Source of the DNA: Pseudomonas sp. S06B 330 | GTDB taxonomy: Bacteria; Pseudomonadota; Gammaproteobacteria; Pseudomonadales; Pseudomonadaceae | Assembly: GCF_002845275.2 (NCBI RefSeq) | Contig: NZ_CP088149.1 | Coordinates: forward strand, 2,662,501 to 2,726,500 | Reading direction: 5' to 3' | DNA length: 64,000 nucleotides | Part shown: piece by piece, positions 25,950 to 34,311 of the stretch | Layout: every line of letters begins with the position of its first letter | Position numbering within the stretch: position 1 is the stretch's first letter | Position numbers and translations under genes: made by a program | Notes under the pieces: model-generated | Databases searched by the model: none | What the model was told of the DNA's origin: nothing | Seen by the model: only the letters and a program-made list of their open reading frames with translations

Positions 25950-26882
25950 ATGAAAGCGCTCACCTCCCTTCAAGGCTATAGCCGCAGCATAAAGAGCCGG
26001 ACGGTGCTGACCGTGTGGTTGCGTTACCGTGCGCCGTATCATTGGCCATCGATGCTGAGTTTTTTAAAGGCGCGCTCGATCCCGGCCATCGAGGTGCTCG
26101 AAGCCGGTGCGTATTGGCGTACCGTGGTATTTGCAGGGCGGCAGGGCATTATTGAATGTCGCCCGGTGAGTGGACAGCGCCTGGCAGTGCGTATTCACGG
26201 TTTACCGGCAGCGCTGTTGCCAGGCATGGTCGCACGCCTGCGCAGGGTGTTTGATCTGGATGCTGCCCCGGCGTTGATTGAAGGTCAATTGCGCCGCGAC
26301 CCGCTGATGGCACGACTGATCGCACAGCGTCCGGGATTGCGCGTGCCGGGTGGCTGGGCGGCGTTCGAGCAGGTGATGCGCACGGTATTGGGCCAGCAGA
26401 TCAGCGTTGCTGGGGCAATCACCCTGGCCGGGCGCCTGGTCGCTCGCCATGGTCGACCATTAGCCTCCGCGCTGGCTGCTGATAAGCGCCTGACTCATGT
26501 GTTTCCTGAGCCACAAGCCATCGCTGAGGTCGATCTCAGTGACCTGGGCATGCCCCGTTCGCGAGCGGCAACCCTGTCGGGCATGGCAAGGGCCATGCTC
26601 GACGATCCACGGCTACTGCAGGCCGACAGCGACCTGCAAACCTGGGTAAAACGCCTGTGTTTGCGGCGTGGTATCGGGCCTTGGAGCGCCCAGTACCTGG
26701 CCCTGCGCCAACTCGGTGATGGCGATGCGTTTCCGCTGGGCGATGTGGCGCTGCTCAAGGCTATTCGATTGCTGGAGCCCGAGCAGACACCGCTGGCTGA
26801 GCGCGCCCTGCATTGGCAACCCTGGCGAGCTTACGCGGCCCAACATTTGTGGGCATCGCTCAGCGGGCCTCAGCCAGATTGA
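25950..26882 (+). CDS. DNA-3-methyladenine glycosylase II (AlkA-like)
   Basis: A 310-residue HhH-GPD DNA glycosylase. The N-terminal part (about 20-110) resembles the AlkA_N domain. The helix-hairpin-helix region reads LCLRRGIGPWSAQYLALRQLG and the catalytic aspartate is in GDAFPLGDVALLKAI, about 15 residues later. FEQVMRTVLGQQISVAGAITL is the other family signature. It would excise alkylated bases to begin base excision repair. It resembles the C-terminal half of Ada-AlkA fusions but no Ada gene is adjacent. It overlaps the converging small gene by 13 bases. Confidence 0.87.
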   Translation: MKALTSLQGYSRSIKSRTVLTVWLRYRAPYHWPSMLSFLKARSIPAIEVLEAGAYWRTVVFAGRQGIIECRPVSGQRLAVRIHGLPAALLPGMVARLRRVFDLDAAPALIEGQLRRDPLMARLIAQRPGLRVPGGWAAFEQVMRTVLGQQISVAGAITLAGRLVARHGRPLASALAADKRLTHVFPEPQAIAEVDLSDLGMPRSRAATLSGMARAMLDDPRLLQADSDLQTWVKRLCLRRGIGPWSAQYLALRQLGDGDAFPLGDVALLKAIRLLEPEQTPLAERALHWQPWRAYAAQHLWASLSGPQPD

Positions 26883-27097
26883 CGCCAGGTCACCTCGGTG
26901 ATGCCGTAGCGCTCAGCCAAGGGTTTACTGACTTTTTTCACTTTATCCAGATTGGAGCGTGGAATCTTGCCAACCCCGGCATCACAGCTTGCCCAGTGCC
27001 AGGCCTCGGCATTGTCCATCCGCTCGGCACGAATGATGAACGACTTGGGGGTGCCATGCAGTTGATAGTTGATCACGAAAAGGTTTGCGTTGTTCAT
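26870..27097 (-). CDS. DUF6555-like small protein
   Basis: A 75-residue protein from ATG 27097 (MNNANLFVINYQLHGTPKSF). The RAERMDNAEAWHWASCDAGVGKIPR block matches small Pseudomonas proteins I recall as DUF6555. AAAGGAT lies about 12 bases before the start. It has no signal peptide or membrane segment. No function is known. The 3' end overlaps the AlkA-like gene. Confidence 0.65.
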   Translation of the reverse strand: MNNANLFVINYQLHGTPKSFIIRAERMDNAEAWHWASCDAGVGKIPRSNLDKVKKVSKPLAERYGITEVTWRQSG

Positions 27098-27277
27098 AGG
27101 GCGTTGACGATCCTTTGCAATCAGTGACCGGAAAAGTCTTTCCACTGCAATGAATGAGTGTTGGATCGGTGGAAAAATTCAATCGAATTTCACTCAGCGC
27201 CAAGCATTATCAATTGGCGTACACTGGCTTGTTGGTGGTACTTGAAGCTTTGGGCTTTCCACTACGAGGATCGCACC

Positions 27278-27538
27278 ATGTCATTGATTGGCGTTTCCAC
27301 CCTTGAGCTGCGCCAGCTCATCGAGCGGGCGTTCGAGCCAGACTGCTGTGAGGTGTCCTGTGCTGATGGGGTATGGCTGACCATCCGGCTAGGGCAGGGC
27401 GACGACTTGATCGTCACCGAAGTGCGCCTGGACAGCCTGACCACCTGTCATGACGTATTTACCCTGGTCGGCCAGGTGCGAGAAGAGCAGCGCCTGGGGC
27501 GTAGTCAGACGGACACCCGGGGCAGTGCTATTGCTTGA
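27278..27538 (+). CDS. DUF1652 family protein
   Basis: An 86-residue protein typical of Pseudomonas DUF1652: STLELRQLIERAFEPDCCEV, then GVWLTIRL and a conserved LTTCHDVFTLVGQVREE. The start ATG 27278 follows GAGGA. No function has been established for the family. It stands alone; a palindromic repeat follows the stop. Confidence 0.75.
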   Translation: MSLIGVSTLELRQLIERAFEPDCCEVSCADGVWLTIRLGQGDDLIVTEVRLDSLTTCHDVFTLVGQVREEQRLGRSQTDTRGSAIA

Positions 27539-27554
27539 GGTGTGTGCAGAACCC

Positions 27555-27591
27555 ATCGCGGGGCAAGCCCGCTTGCACAGTGCCCCGCGAT
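27555..27591. repeat. REP-like palindrome, ATCGCGGGGCA type
   Basis: Arms ATCGCGGGGCA (27555-27565) and TGCCCCGCGAT (27581-27591) are perfect inverted repeats. This is a REP class different from the GTGGGAGCTGGCC type elsewhere in the window. The rest of 27592-27799 shows no gene. Confidence 0.65.
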
Positions 27592-27799
27592 CGGTTGGCT
27601 ACACGGCGGTCTCATGCAGGTGCCGCCCGTGTTGCCAACCGCGGCAATTTCCTGCCGATCATCAATACGAGTCGCCAGCCCCGGTTGTTTGCCACAAGCC
27701 TGGTGGCACAGCCTGTGCGGATAAGCGCGAGGGTCGGGCACGCCTGCTTTAATCAAGCTGATCCCCCGTACCCCGACTGACTCCACCGAGTGCGCAGCC

Positions 27800-28687
27800 A
27801 TGGAACGTCTCACCGCCAGCCATTTTGCCCCTGAATTGCTCGAACTCTATGACTATTACGCTCACGGTCGGATCAACCGACGCGAATTTCTCGACCGCGC
27901 GGCGGCCTTCACCTTCGCTGGGATGACGGCCAGCGCCTTGTTGGCCTCGTTGAGCCCGAACTATGCCCTGGCCGAGCAGGTGCAATTCACTGATCCGGAC
28001 ATCCTTGCCGAGTATGTCAGTTACCCGTCAGCCAAGGGCCATGGTCAGGTCCGTGGCTACCTGGTACGCCCGGCCAAGGTCGAAGGCAACGTGCCGGGGG
28101 TTGTCGTGGTCCATGAGAACCGCGGCCTCAATCCCTACATCGAAGACGTTGCCCGGCGTCTGGCCAAGGCCGGATTTATCGCGCTGGCGCCCGATGGGCT
28201 GAGCTCGGTGGGGGGTTACCCTGGCAATGACGACAGGGGCCGCGAGCTCCAGGCCACGGTCGACCCGCAAAAGCTCATGAACGATTTCTTCGCCGCTATC
28301 GAATGGCTGATGCAACACCCCAAGGCCACCGCCAAGGTTGGCATCACCGGCTTCTGCTATGGCGGCGCAGTGGCCAATGCTGCAGCGGTGGCGTATCCGG
28401 AGCTGGGCGCCGCAGTGCCTTTTTATGGCCGTCAGGCTGACGCCAAGGATGTGCCGAAGATCAAGGCACCGTTGCTGCTGCACTATGGCGAGCTGGACAC
28501 GCGCATCAATGAGGGGTGGCCAGCCTATGAACAGGCACTGAAGGCGGCCGGCAAAACCTACGAAGCCTAAATCTACCCCGGCGCCAATCACGGTTTTCAC
28601 AACGACTCTACCCCACGCTACGACGAAGCGGCAGCGAACCTCGCCTGGGAGCGAACCTTGGCATGGTTCCGGCGTTACCTGGCATAG
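27800..28687 (+). pseudogene. Tat-exported dienelactone hydrolase family protein, interrupted by in-frame TAA
   Basis: The frame opens at ATG 27800 with a twin-arginine signal ([20 protein letters not shown]) and runs through a dienelactone-hydrolase domain: [20 protein letters not shown], the nucleophile elbow [13 protein letters not shown] with catalytic cysteine, and the acid region [19 protein letters not shown] at 28568-28570 stops translation after KTYEA. The same frame then continues for 38 codons, [12 protein letters not shown] to RRYLA, ending in TAG at 28685-28687. That segment is the normal end of this family and carries the catalytic histidine. One base change (for example TAA from TAT or TAC) explains it. 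The truncated 256-residue product should lack activity unless the stop is read through. Confidence 0.85.
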
Positions 28688-28786
28688 CTGTGGCTACATA
28701 TCTGGATACAGCTGGCCAATTGCCAATTCGTTAAGGCTCTGTTCGCATGCCTGATTGAGCATGCAAGCCACGTCAGGAGACAGGCG

Positions 28787-29506
28787 ATGAGAACCATGGT
28801 GGTAGGGGCAAGCAAAGGGTTGGGCAGGGCGTTGATCGAGGGCTTGGGCGAGGCCGGTGATAGCCTGATTGGCGTGTCGCGTAGCAGGCCTGAAGGGCTT
28901 GTAGCCCAGCCAGGTGTTCAGTTGCAGTGGATCGAAGCTGATCTTCTGCAGCCTGTGCAGGCGGTAGAAATCCTCGAACAGGCCCTCAAGGAGCAAGGGC
29001 TGGACACCCTGATCTACAACCTGGGTATCTGGGAACAAAAGGCGTTCACCTCGGCGTATGACTTTCTCACTGATGACGATGCGCAGATACAGGCCATCGT
29101 CACCTGCAATATCAGTGCCCCGTTGTTGTTGCTCAAGCGCTTGTTGCCGCGACTGCTGCAAAGTTCCCGGCCACGGATCATCCTCACTGGATCAACCTCG
29201 GGATTGGCAGGTAGCGGACGTCCGGAAGTGGCATTCGGCGCCTCCAAGTTCGCCCTGCGTTGTATCGCCGATACCCTGCGTGAGGGCTATCGCCAGCAGG
29301 GGCTGGGTGTGACCTGTTTGAACTTGGGTTACCTGAACACCGACGACCCGCTGGCCACCCCGCGTGAGGAGGCCGAGCAGCGGGGAGAGGGGCAGTTGAT
29401 TCCGCTGCATGATGTGGTTCAAGTGGTGCGCATGGCCTTGAGCCTATCGTCGGCCAGCTTTGTGCGAGAGCTGACCTTGCCAGCGATACAGGATGAGCGC
29501 TTCTGA
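28787..29506 (+). CDS. SDR-family protein with Phe in place of catalytic Tyr
   Basis: A 239-residue short-chain dehydrogenase-like protein. VVGASKGLGRALIEGL at residues 5-20 is the dinucleotide loop. The serine segment LTGSTSG is kept, but the YxxxK motif reads FGASK (in EVAFGASKFALRC), so the proton-donating tyrosine is missing. Substrate unknown; a redox-inactive or cofactor-sensing role is possible. It begins 100 bases after the disrupted hydrolase gene and may share its transcript. Confidence 0.8.
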   Translation: MRTMVVGASKGLGRALIEGLGEAGDSLIGVSRSRPEGLVAQPGVQLQWIEADLLQPVQAVEILEQALKEQGLDTLIYNLGIWEQKAFTSAYDFLTDDDAQIQAIVTCNISAPLLLLKRLLPRLLQSSRPRIILTGSTSGLAGSGRPEVAFGASKFALRCIADTLREGYRQQGLGVTCLNLGYLNTDDPLATPREEAEQRGEGQLIPLHDVVQVVRMALSLSSASFVRELTLPAIQDERF

Positions 29507-29532
29507 TCGAAATTAACCCAGAATCTTCCCGG

Positions 29533-29556
29533 TGCGAGCCAGTCTTGCTGGCGAGC
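29533..29556. repeat. Short REP-like hairpin
   Basis: GCGAGCCAGTCTTGCTGGCG then AGCG forms a GCCAG/CTGGC stem with outer REP-like bases. It looks like a decayed REP between two plus-strand genes. Weak support. Confidence 0.35.
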
Positions 29557-29717
29557 GGACCCGCCAACCACTGGTCCGCACTGACGCGTGGCGACGCAAA
29601 CTACGGCTAGCATGGAGGGTTGCAATACAACCGTCCAGCAGGCCCTCATCCGTCCGGCAGGTCCGTCTTCCTGCGGCGTCGATAATGCCTGCCGCCCCCT
29701 ATGCGGGAGACTCAGTC

Positions 29718-30473
29718 ATGAAAGTCGTCGTGATCGGTGGTACTGGCCTGATCGGTACCCAGCTATGCACCATCTTGCGAACGAAGGGGCATAAAGTGCT
29801 GGCCGCTTCGCCGCAAACCGGAGTCAATGCCCTGACAGGTGAAGGCCTGGAGGACGCGTTGACGGACACGCACGTGGTCGTTGACGTGGCCAACTCCCCG
29901 TCGTTCGATGATGCTGCCGTGTTGGCTTTTTTCCAAACCTGTGGGCGCAACCTCTTTGCTGCTGAGAAAGCTGCCGGGGTGGGGCATCACATCGCGCTTT
30001 CGGTTGTCGGAACCGAGCGCATGCTCGCCAGCGGCTACTTTCGGGCGAAGATGGCCCAGGAAGACCTGATCAAACAGTCGGGCGTGCCCTTTACCCTTGT
30101 GCGCGCCACGCAGTTTTTCGAATTCATGGGGGCTATTGCTTATTCCGGCGCCGACGCCAACCTGGTGCGTTTGAGCACCGCCGCGTTGCAACCGGTAGCC
30201 TCGGCTGATGTTGCTCAGGCACTGGCCGACCTTGTCGAGCAAGCGCCTGCCAACTGCACGGTAGAAGTCGCCGGGCCTGAGCGCAAACCCTTGGTGGACT
30301 TCGTGCGTAGTTATTTGAAGCACCATCAGGACGCCCGTGAAGTGATCGCCGACCCTCAAGCGACTTACTTCGGCGCTCCCATCGATGATCAATCGCTGAC
30401 CCCCGCAGCCGATGCTCGGCTGGGGGCTTTGGATTTTCAGAGCTGGTTGGCGAACACACCGGTGCAACGTTGA
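29718..30473 (+). CDS. NmrA/atypical SDR-type NAD(P)-binding protein
   Basis: A 251-residue atypical SDR starting at ATG 29718 (MKVVVIGGTGLIGTQLCTIL, with the GGTGLIG loop of extended or atypical SDRs). HHIALSVVGTERMLASGYFRAKMAQEDLIKQS and PFTLVRATQFFEFM are those of NmrA-like or YtfG-like proteins, which bind NADP and either reduce quinones or sense redox state. Upstream in-frame codons to 29532 cross a REP-like element and are not convincing. A cupin gene follows 21 bases later, so the two probably form an operon. Confidence 0.83.
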   Translation: MKVVVIGGTGLIGTQLCTILRTKGHKVLAASPQTGVNALTGEGLEDALTDTHVVVDVANSPSFDDAAVLAFFQTCGRNLFAAEKAAGVGHHIALSVVGTERMLASGYFRAKMAQEDLIKQSGVPFTLVRATQFFEFMGAIAYSGADANLVRLSTAALQPVASADVAQALADLVEQAPANCTVEVAGPERKPLVDFVRSYLKHHQDAREVIADPQATYFGAPIDDQSLTPAADARLGALDFQSWLANTPVQR

Positions 30474-30494
30474 TCATCGGATCAGGAGAGCGAG

Positions 30495-30890
30495 ATGCGC
30501 ATCCAGCCTTTGCTTTTGTTTGCAGCCTTGATGAGCGCTACGTCAGTTCAGGCGCAGGCCCCGGCGCCCGCCGTGACGCCAGTGATGACCCAGGCGCTGC
30601 CCGACTATCCAGGTAAGGAAGTGTTGGTGCTTGAGGTGGAGTACCCGCCAGGCGGCGCCGACCCGGTGCACCGTCACGACGCCCACGGCGTTGTCTATGT
30701 GCTCGAAGGTTCGGTGGTCATGGGCGTCAGAGGCGGCAAAGAGGTTACCCTTGGCCCCGGCCAGAGCTTCTATGAAGGTCCCACCGATGTGCACACAGTC
30801 GGTCGTAATGCCAGTCAGGAAAAGCCGGCAAAGTTTGTGGTGTTCCTGCTCAATGATGCCAACAAACCACCCGTGCTACCGGCGCAGTAA
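30495..30890 (+). CDS. Secreted cupin-domain protein
   Basis: A 131-residue protein with a signal peptide (MRIQPLLLFAALMSATSVQA). The cupin core is PGGADPVHRHDAHGVVYVLEG (metal histidines) and GQSFYEGPTDVHTVGRNAS (second histidine). It is a single-domain periplasmic cupin with no assigned function. AGGAGAG precedes the start. Probably cotranscribed with the upstream atypical SDR gene. Confidence 0.82.
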   Translation: MRIQPLLLFAALMSATSVQAQAPAPAVTPVMTQALPDYPGKEVLVLEVEYPPGGADPVHRHDAHGVVYVLEGSVVMGVRGGKEVTLGPGQSFYEGPTDVHTVGRNASQEKPAKFVVFLLNDANKPPVLPAQ

Positions 30891-30901
30891 ACGATTCATC
30901 G

Positions 30902-30926
30902 TGGGAGAGCTGGCTTTGCCTGCGAT
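30902..30926. repeat. Single REP half
   Basis: TGGGAGAGCTGGCTTTGCCT then GCGATG is one diverged REP arm. The matching inverted arm is not intact. It lies between converging genes. Confidence 0.4.
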
Positions 30927-30975
30927 GCAGGCGCCGCGCAATGACTGACACGGCGCCGATGATGTCGCCAATCAA

Positions 30976-31743
30976 TCAGGACAGGAAGCCACCATCGACA
31001 TTCAGCGCCACACCGGTGGTGTAGCTTGACGCATCGCTGGCCAGGTACAACACGGCACCGGCCATCTCTTTCGGATCGGCCACCCGTTTAAGAGGAATCT
31101 GCTGCAACGCGGTGTTGAGGATGGCATCGTTCTTGACCAGCGCCGAAGCAAATTTGGTGTCGGTAAGGCCTGGCAGCAGGGCGTTGCAGCGAATGCCGAA
31201 CTGCGCGCACTCCTTGGCGAAGACTTTGGTCATGTTGATCACGGCCGCCTTGGTCACCGAGTAGATACCCTGGAAGATCCCCGGCGATACGCCATTGATC
31301 GAGGCGACGTTGATGATGCTGCCGCCGCCGTTGTCACGCATCAGCTTGCCGGCTTCGACCGACATGAAGAAGTAGCCTCGAATGTTCACGTCGACGGTTT
31401 TCTGGAACGCACTCAGGTCGGTGTCCAGTACGTTACAGAATTGCGGGTTGGTGGCGGCGTTGTTGACCAGGATGTCCAGGCGCCCGAACTGTTCGCGGAT
31501 GCCAGCAAACACGGCGCTGATCTGTTCCATTTCGCCGATGTGGCAGGCAATGGCCGTGGCGTTGCCACCGGCGGCGACGATGGCGTCGGCTACTTGCTGG
31601 CAGCCATCAAGCTTGCGGCTGGAGACAATCACATGGGCACCTTGCTGGGCCAGCAGGTGGGCAATAGCCTCGCCGATGCCACGGCTGGCACCGGAAACAA
31701 AGGCGATCTTACCGTCGAGGTCGAACAGTTGGGTCTTGGACAT
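30976..31743 (-). CDS. SDR family oxidoreductase
   Basis: A 255-residue classical SDR from ATG 31743 (MSKTQLFDLDGKIAFVSGAS). It has the full set of motifs: GASRGIGEAIA, NNAATNP, INVASINGVSP with serine, and YSVTKAAV with tyrosine and lysine. It looks like a 3-hydroxyacyl-type or general secondary alcohol dehydrogenase. It follows the phosphotransferase-like gene by 22 bases on the same strand and is probably in the same operon, which suggests a role in acyl-CoA or lipid-like substrate metabolism. Confidence 0.88.
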   Translation of the reverse strand: MSKTQLFDLDGKIAFVSGASRGIGEAIAHLLAQQGAHVIVSSRKLDGCQQVADAIVAAGGNATAIACHIGEMEQISAVFAGIREQFGRLDILVNNAATNPQFCNVLDTDLSAFQKTVDVNIRGYFFMSVEAGKLMRDNGGGSIINVASINGVSPGIFQGIYSVTKAAVINMTKVFAKECAQFGIRCNALLPGLTDTKFASALVKNDAILNTALQQIPLKRVADPKEMAGAVLYLASDASSYTTGVALNVDGGFLS

Positions 31744-31765
31744 GGTCTTTTCCTTGTTATAGTCG

Positions 31766-32833
31766 TCAGAGGCTGGAGGTGGCAATGACCTGCAGGCTCA
31801 TGTGCTCCAGCAGCTTGTTCATGTGAATGAACTGAGCGAAGCGCTTGTCCTGGGTCTGGCCGTGGTAGAAGCGGTAATAGATCTGCTGCACTATCCCGGC
31901 CAGACGGAACAGGCCATAGGTGTAGTAGAAGTCATAGTTGTCGATGCTGATCCCCGCGCACTTGGCGTAGTAATCGACGAACTGCTGACGGGTGAGCATG
32001 CCAGGGGCGTTGCTCGGCTGACGTCGCATCATCTGCATCGGTGCCGGGTCAGTGGCTTCGATCCAGTAGGCCAGGGTGTTGCCCAGGTCCATCAACGGAT
32101 CGCCGATAGTGGTCATTTCCCAGTCGAGCACGCCGATGATGCGCATCGGGTTCTCGGCATCGAGGATGACGTTGTCGAAGCGGTAATCGTTGTGCACGAT
32201 GGCAGGCTTGGGATGATCGGCCGGCATCTTCTCGCGCAGCCAGGCGATGACCTTTTCCCAGCGTGGGGCATCCGGGGTCAGGGCCTTCTCGTAGCGGCTG
32301 CTCCAGCCTTCGATCTGACGCTGTACGTAACCTTCGGGCTTGCCCAGGTCGCCCAGGCCACAGGTGTTGTAGTCCACGCGGTGCAGCTCGACCATGCGCT
32401 CGATGAAGCTCTTGCACAGCGCTTCGGTGCGCTCGGCATCCAGGCCCAGTTCCGGCGGCAGGTCCGAGCGCAGGATGATGCCCTTGACCCGGTCCATGAC
32501 GTAGAACTCGCCACCAATCAGTGATTCGTCGGTGCAATGCACATACGCCTTGGGGCAATAGGGGAAGCCGCTGTTGAGCTGATTGAGAATGCGGAACTCA
32601 CGCCCCATGTCATGGGCCGACTTGGCCTTGTGGCCAAACGGCGGGCGACGCAGGACGAACTCGCGCTCAGGGTACTGCACCAGGTACGTCAAGTTCGACG
32701 CGCCACCGGGGAACTGACTGATGCGCGGCGTACCACTGAGGCCGGCAATGTGTGCCTTCAGATAGGGGTCGATGACCGTGGCATCGAGTTCTTCGCCGGG
32801 GCGGACCTGGGTGGACTGGTCAGTGAGCGTCAT
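31766..32833 (-). CDS. Aminoglycoside phosphotransferase-family protein (ACAD10/11 N-terminal-like)
   Basis: A 355-residue APH-fold kinase. The catalytic loop is AIVHNDYRFDNVILD and the metal-binding aspartate follows in GVLDWEMTTIGDPLMDLGN. The N-terminus has QFPGGASNLTYLV and the lysine-like REFVLRRPPFG segment. The closest family are the kinase domains fused to ACAD10/ACAD11, which phosphorylate 4-hydroxy fatty acyl-CoAs during their breakdown. The SCP2 and SDR neighbours fit a lipid-linked role. Antibiotic resistance is unlikely. Confidence 0.83.
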   Translation of the reverse strand: MTLTDQSTQVRPGEELDATVIDPYLKAHIAGLSGTPRISQFPGGASNLTYLVQYPEREFVLRRPPFGHKAKSAHDMGREFRILNQLNSGFPYCPKAYVHCTDESLIGGEFYVMDRVKGIILRSDLPPELGLDAERTEALCKSFIERMVELHRVDYNTCGLGDLGKPEGYVQRQIEGWSSRYEKALTPDAPRWEKVIAWLREKMPADHPKPAIVHNDYRFDNVILDAENPMRIIGVLDWEMTTIGDPLMDLGNTLAYWIEATDPAPMQMMRRQPSNAPGMLTRQQFVDYYAKCAGISIDNYDFYYTYGLFRLAGIVQQIYYRFYHGQTQDKRFAQFIHMNKLLEHMSLQVIATSSL

Positions 32834-32974
32834 GCTTTTCCCTTATGATCGGAGCCAGAGATTATTGGTTAATCTAATTCTCGCAACAGACTCGAACAAG
32901 TCTGGCACAGCCTTATAGGTCAGCGTGTTGCAGGTCGATCAACGCCCCTGATGGCGGGGCGTAATGCCCAGGCG

Positions 32975-33008
32975 AAAAAAAACCGAAGCCGTTAAAGGCT
33001 TCGGTTTT
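32975..33008 (-). terminator. Rho-independent terminator after the SCP2 gene
   Basis: A perfect 12-bp stem AAAACCGAAGCC (32979-32990) / GGCTTCGGTTTT (32997-33008) with a six-base loop; on the minus strand it ends in eight T residues. It lies 20 bases past the SCP2 stop, so the SCP2 gene and the phosphotransferase gene are separate transcripts or partly attenuated. Confidence 0.87.
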
Positions 33009-33028
33009 ATTGACCATCAGCGCAGGGC

Positions 33029-33346
33029 TCAGGCCGGGAACAGCTCGCTCAGCTTCATCGACAGCATCATGTCGCCTTCGACGCGCAGCTTGCCGCCCAT
33101 GAACGCCTGCATACCGTCGGTGTCGCCGCTGACGATACCTTTAAGGGTTTCGCTGTCCAGCACCAGAGTGCAGTTGGCGTCGGCGTTTTCGCCTTCCTGG
33201 ATTTCGCAGGTGCCATCCTTGACGATCAGGGCGTAGTGCTTGTCTTCGTCAGTGATGTTGAAACCGAAGACCAGGTCCAGGCCGGCAGCAGCGGCAGGGT
33301 TGAACTTGGCTTTCATCGCTTCGACGGCTTTTGCTACTTCGCTCAT
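33029..33346 (-). CDS. SCP2 sterol-carrier-domain protein
   Basis: A 105-residue single-domain SCP2 protein. AVEAMKAKFNPAAAAGLDLV, then FNITDEDKHYALIVKDG and LVLDSETLKGIVSGDTDGMQ, and the end GGKLRVEGDMMLSMKLSELF are the usual family features. SCP2 domains bind fatty acyl chains or sterol-like lipids. It lies downstream of a histidine phosphatase gene and upstream of a strong terminator. Confidence 0.9.
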   Translation of the reverse strand: MSEVAKAVEAMKAKFNPAAAAGLDLVFGFNITDEDKHYALIVKDGTCEIQEGENADANCTLVLDSETLKGIVSGDTDGMQAFMGGKLRVEGDMMLSMKLSELFPA

Positions 33347-33403
33347 GGTGTGTTCCTTATTAAGTGATTACGACAACCTATCAAGGTTGCCACGGGCCGG
33401 GGC

Positions 33404-34129
33404 TCAACGATAGGTGATGAGCTCCGGCACCTTCAGCAGCTGCACGTGGGCTTGGCTGTTGAAGGAAGCCAGGGCCACCTCGCGGCCACGAAACTTCAAT
33501 TGGCTTAGCGAGGTGTTGATGATCTGCCAGTTCAGCTCGAACGCCTGGCTGGCAGTGATACGGGTTACCAAGTGGAGCAGGGCGGTGATGGTCCCACCCG
33601 ACGTAAAGATCGCAATGTTGTCGCCGCTGCCAGCCTGCTGCAGCACCCGCTGCAGGCCCGCATCGACGCGCTGGGTGAAAGCTTGCCAGGATTCGCAGCC
33701 TTCACCGGCGTATTCACCGCCGTGCCAGCGCTGGATCAGTAGGGCAAACAGGCGCTGGAATTCGCTGCGGTTGTGCGCGCCGTTGCGCAAGATGTGCAGG
33801 GCTTCTGGCTCGTCCGGCAACAGGCCAGGCAACAAGCTACGGATCACCGCGTCAGCATCGAACTCGTTGAAGGCGTCGTCGGTTTCCAGCAGTGGCACCT
33901 CCACACCGGCATTGTGCATGACCGCCAGTGCCAGGCGTGCGGTGTCTTGTTGACGGCGTAGATCGCCCGCCAGGCAGCGGTCCAGGCGCACCCCCAATTG
34001 GGCCAGGTGCTCGCCGAGGGCTTCGCTTTGACGGATGCCCAGCGGCGAGAGGACGTCATAGTCGTCTGCACCAAATGAGGCCTGGCCATGTCGAATCAGG
34101 TAGATGCTGCCCACGTCATACGCCTGCAT
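33404..34129 (-). CDS. Histidine phosphatase family protein (phosphoglycerate mutase-like)
   Basis: A 241-residue member of the histidine phosphatase superfamily. The catalytic motif LIRHGQASF is at residues 11-19, and the second conserved histidine region is replaced by NIAIFTSGGTITALLHLV near residue 180, where SGG stands in place of the usual SHG; this variation is known in part of the family but may reduce activity. The acidic residue lies in FNEFDAD. Substrate unknown. It is divergent from sohB. Confidence 0.82.
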   Translation of the reverse strand: MQAYDVGSIYLIRHGQASFGADDYDVLSPLGIRQSEALGEHLAQLGVRLDRCLAGDLRRQQDTARLALAVMHNAGVEVPLLETDDAFNEFDADAVIRSLLPGLLPDEPEALHILRNGAHNRSEFQRLFALLIQRWHGGEYAGEGCESWQAFTQRVDAGLQRVLQQAGSGDNIAIFTSGGTITALLHLVTRITASQAFELNWQIINTSLSQLKFRGREVALASFNSQAHVQLLKVPELITYR

Positions 34130-34311
34130 TAAGAATGAGGCCGAGGTTAGGTTGCCTCCAGCGGGCTGTCAACGAAAAAACATACAAGCGTTTGAAAAGA
34201 GCGTTTGAACTGCATTGCTGGACATTTCCTACGCTGGCAGGGGCAAGGCGGCGTCGGTATGCTTGACTATCGGTTCGCGCCGTTCGGGCGCCGGCATGTT
34301 AAGGAGTTACT

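Noticed and set aside
31766..32833. Aminoglycoside resistance gene
   Set aside because: The fold is that of aminoglycoside phosphotransferases, but the sequence resembles ACAD10/11-type kinases and the neighbours are lipid-related.
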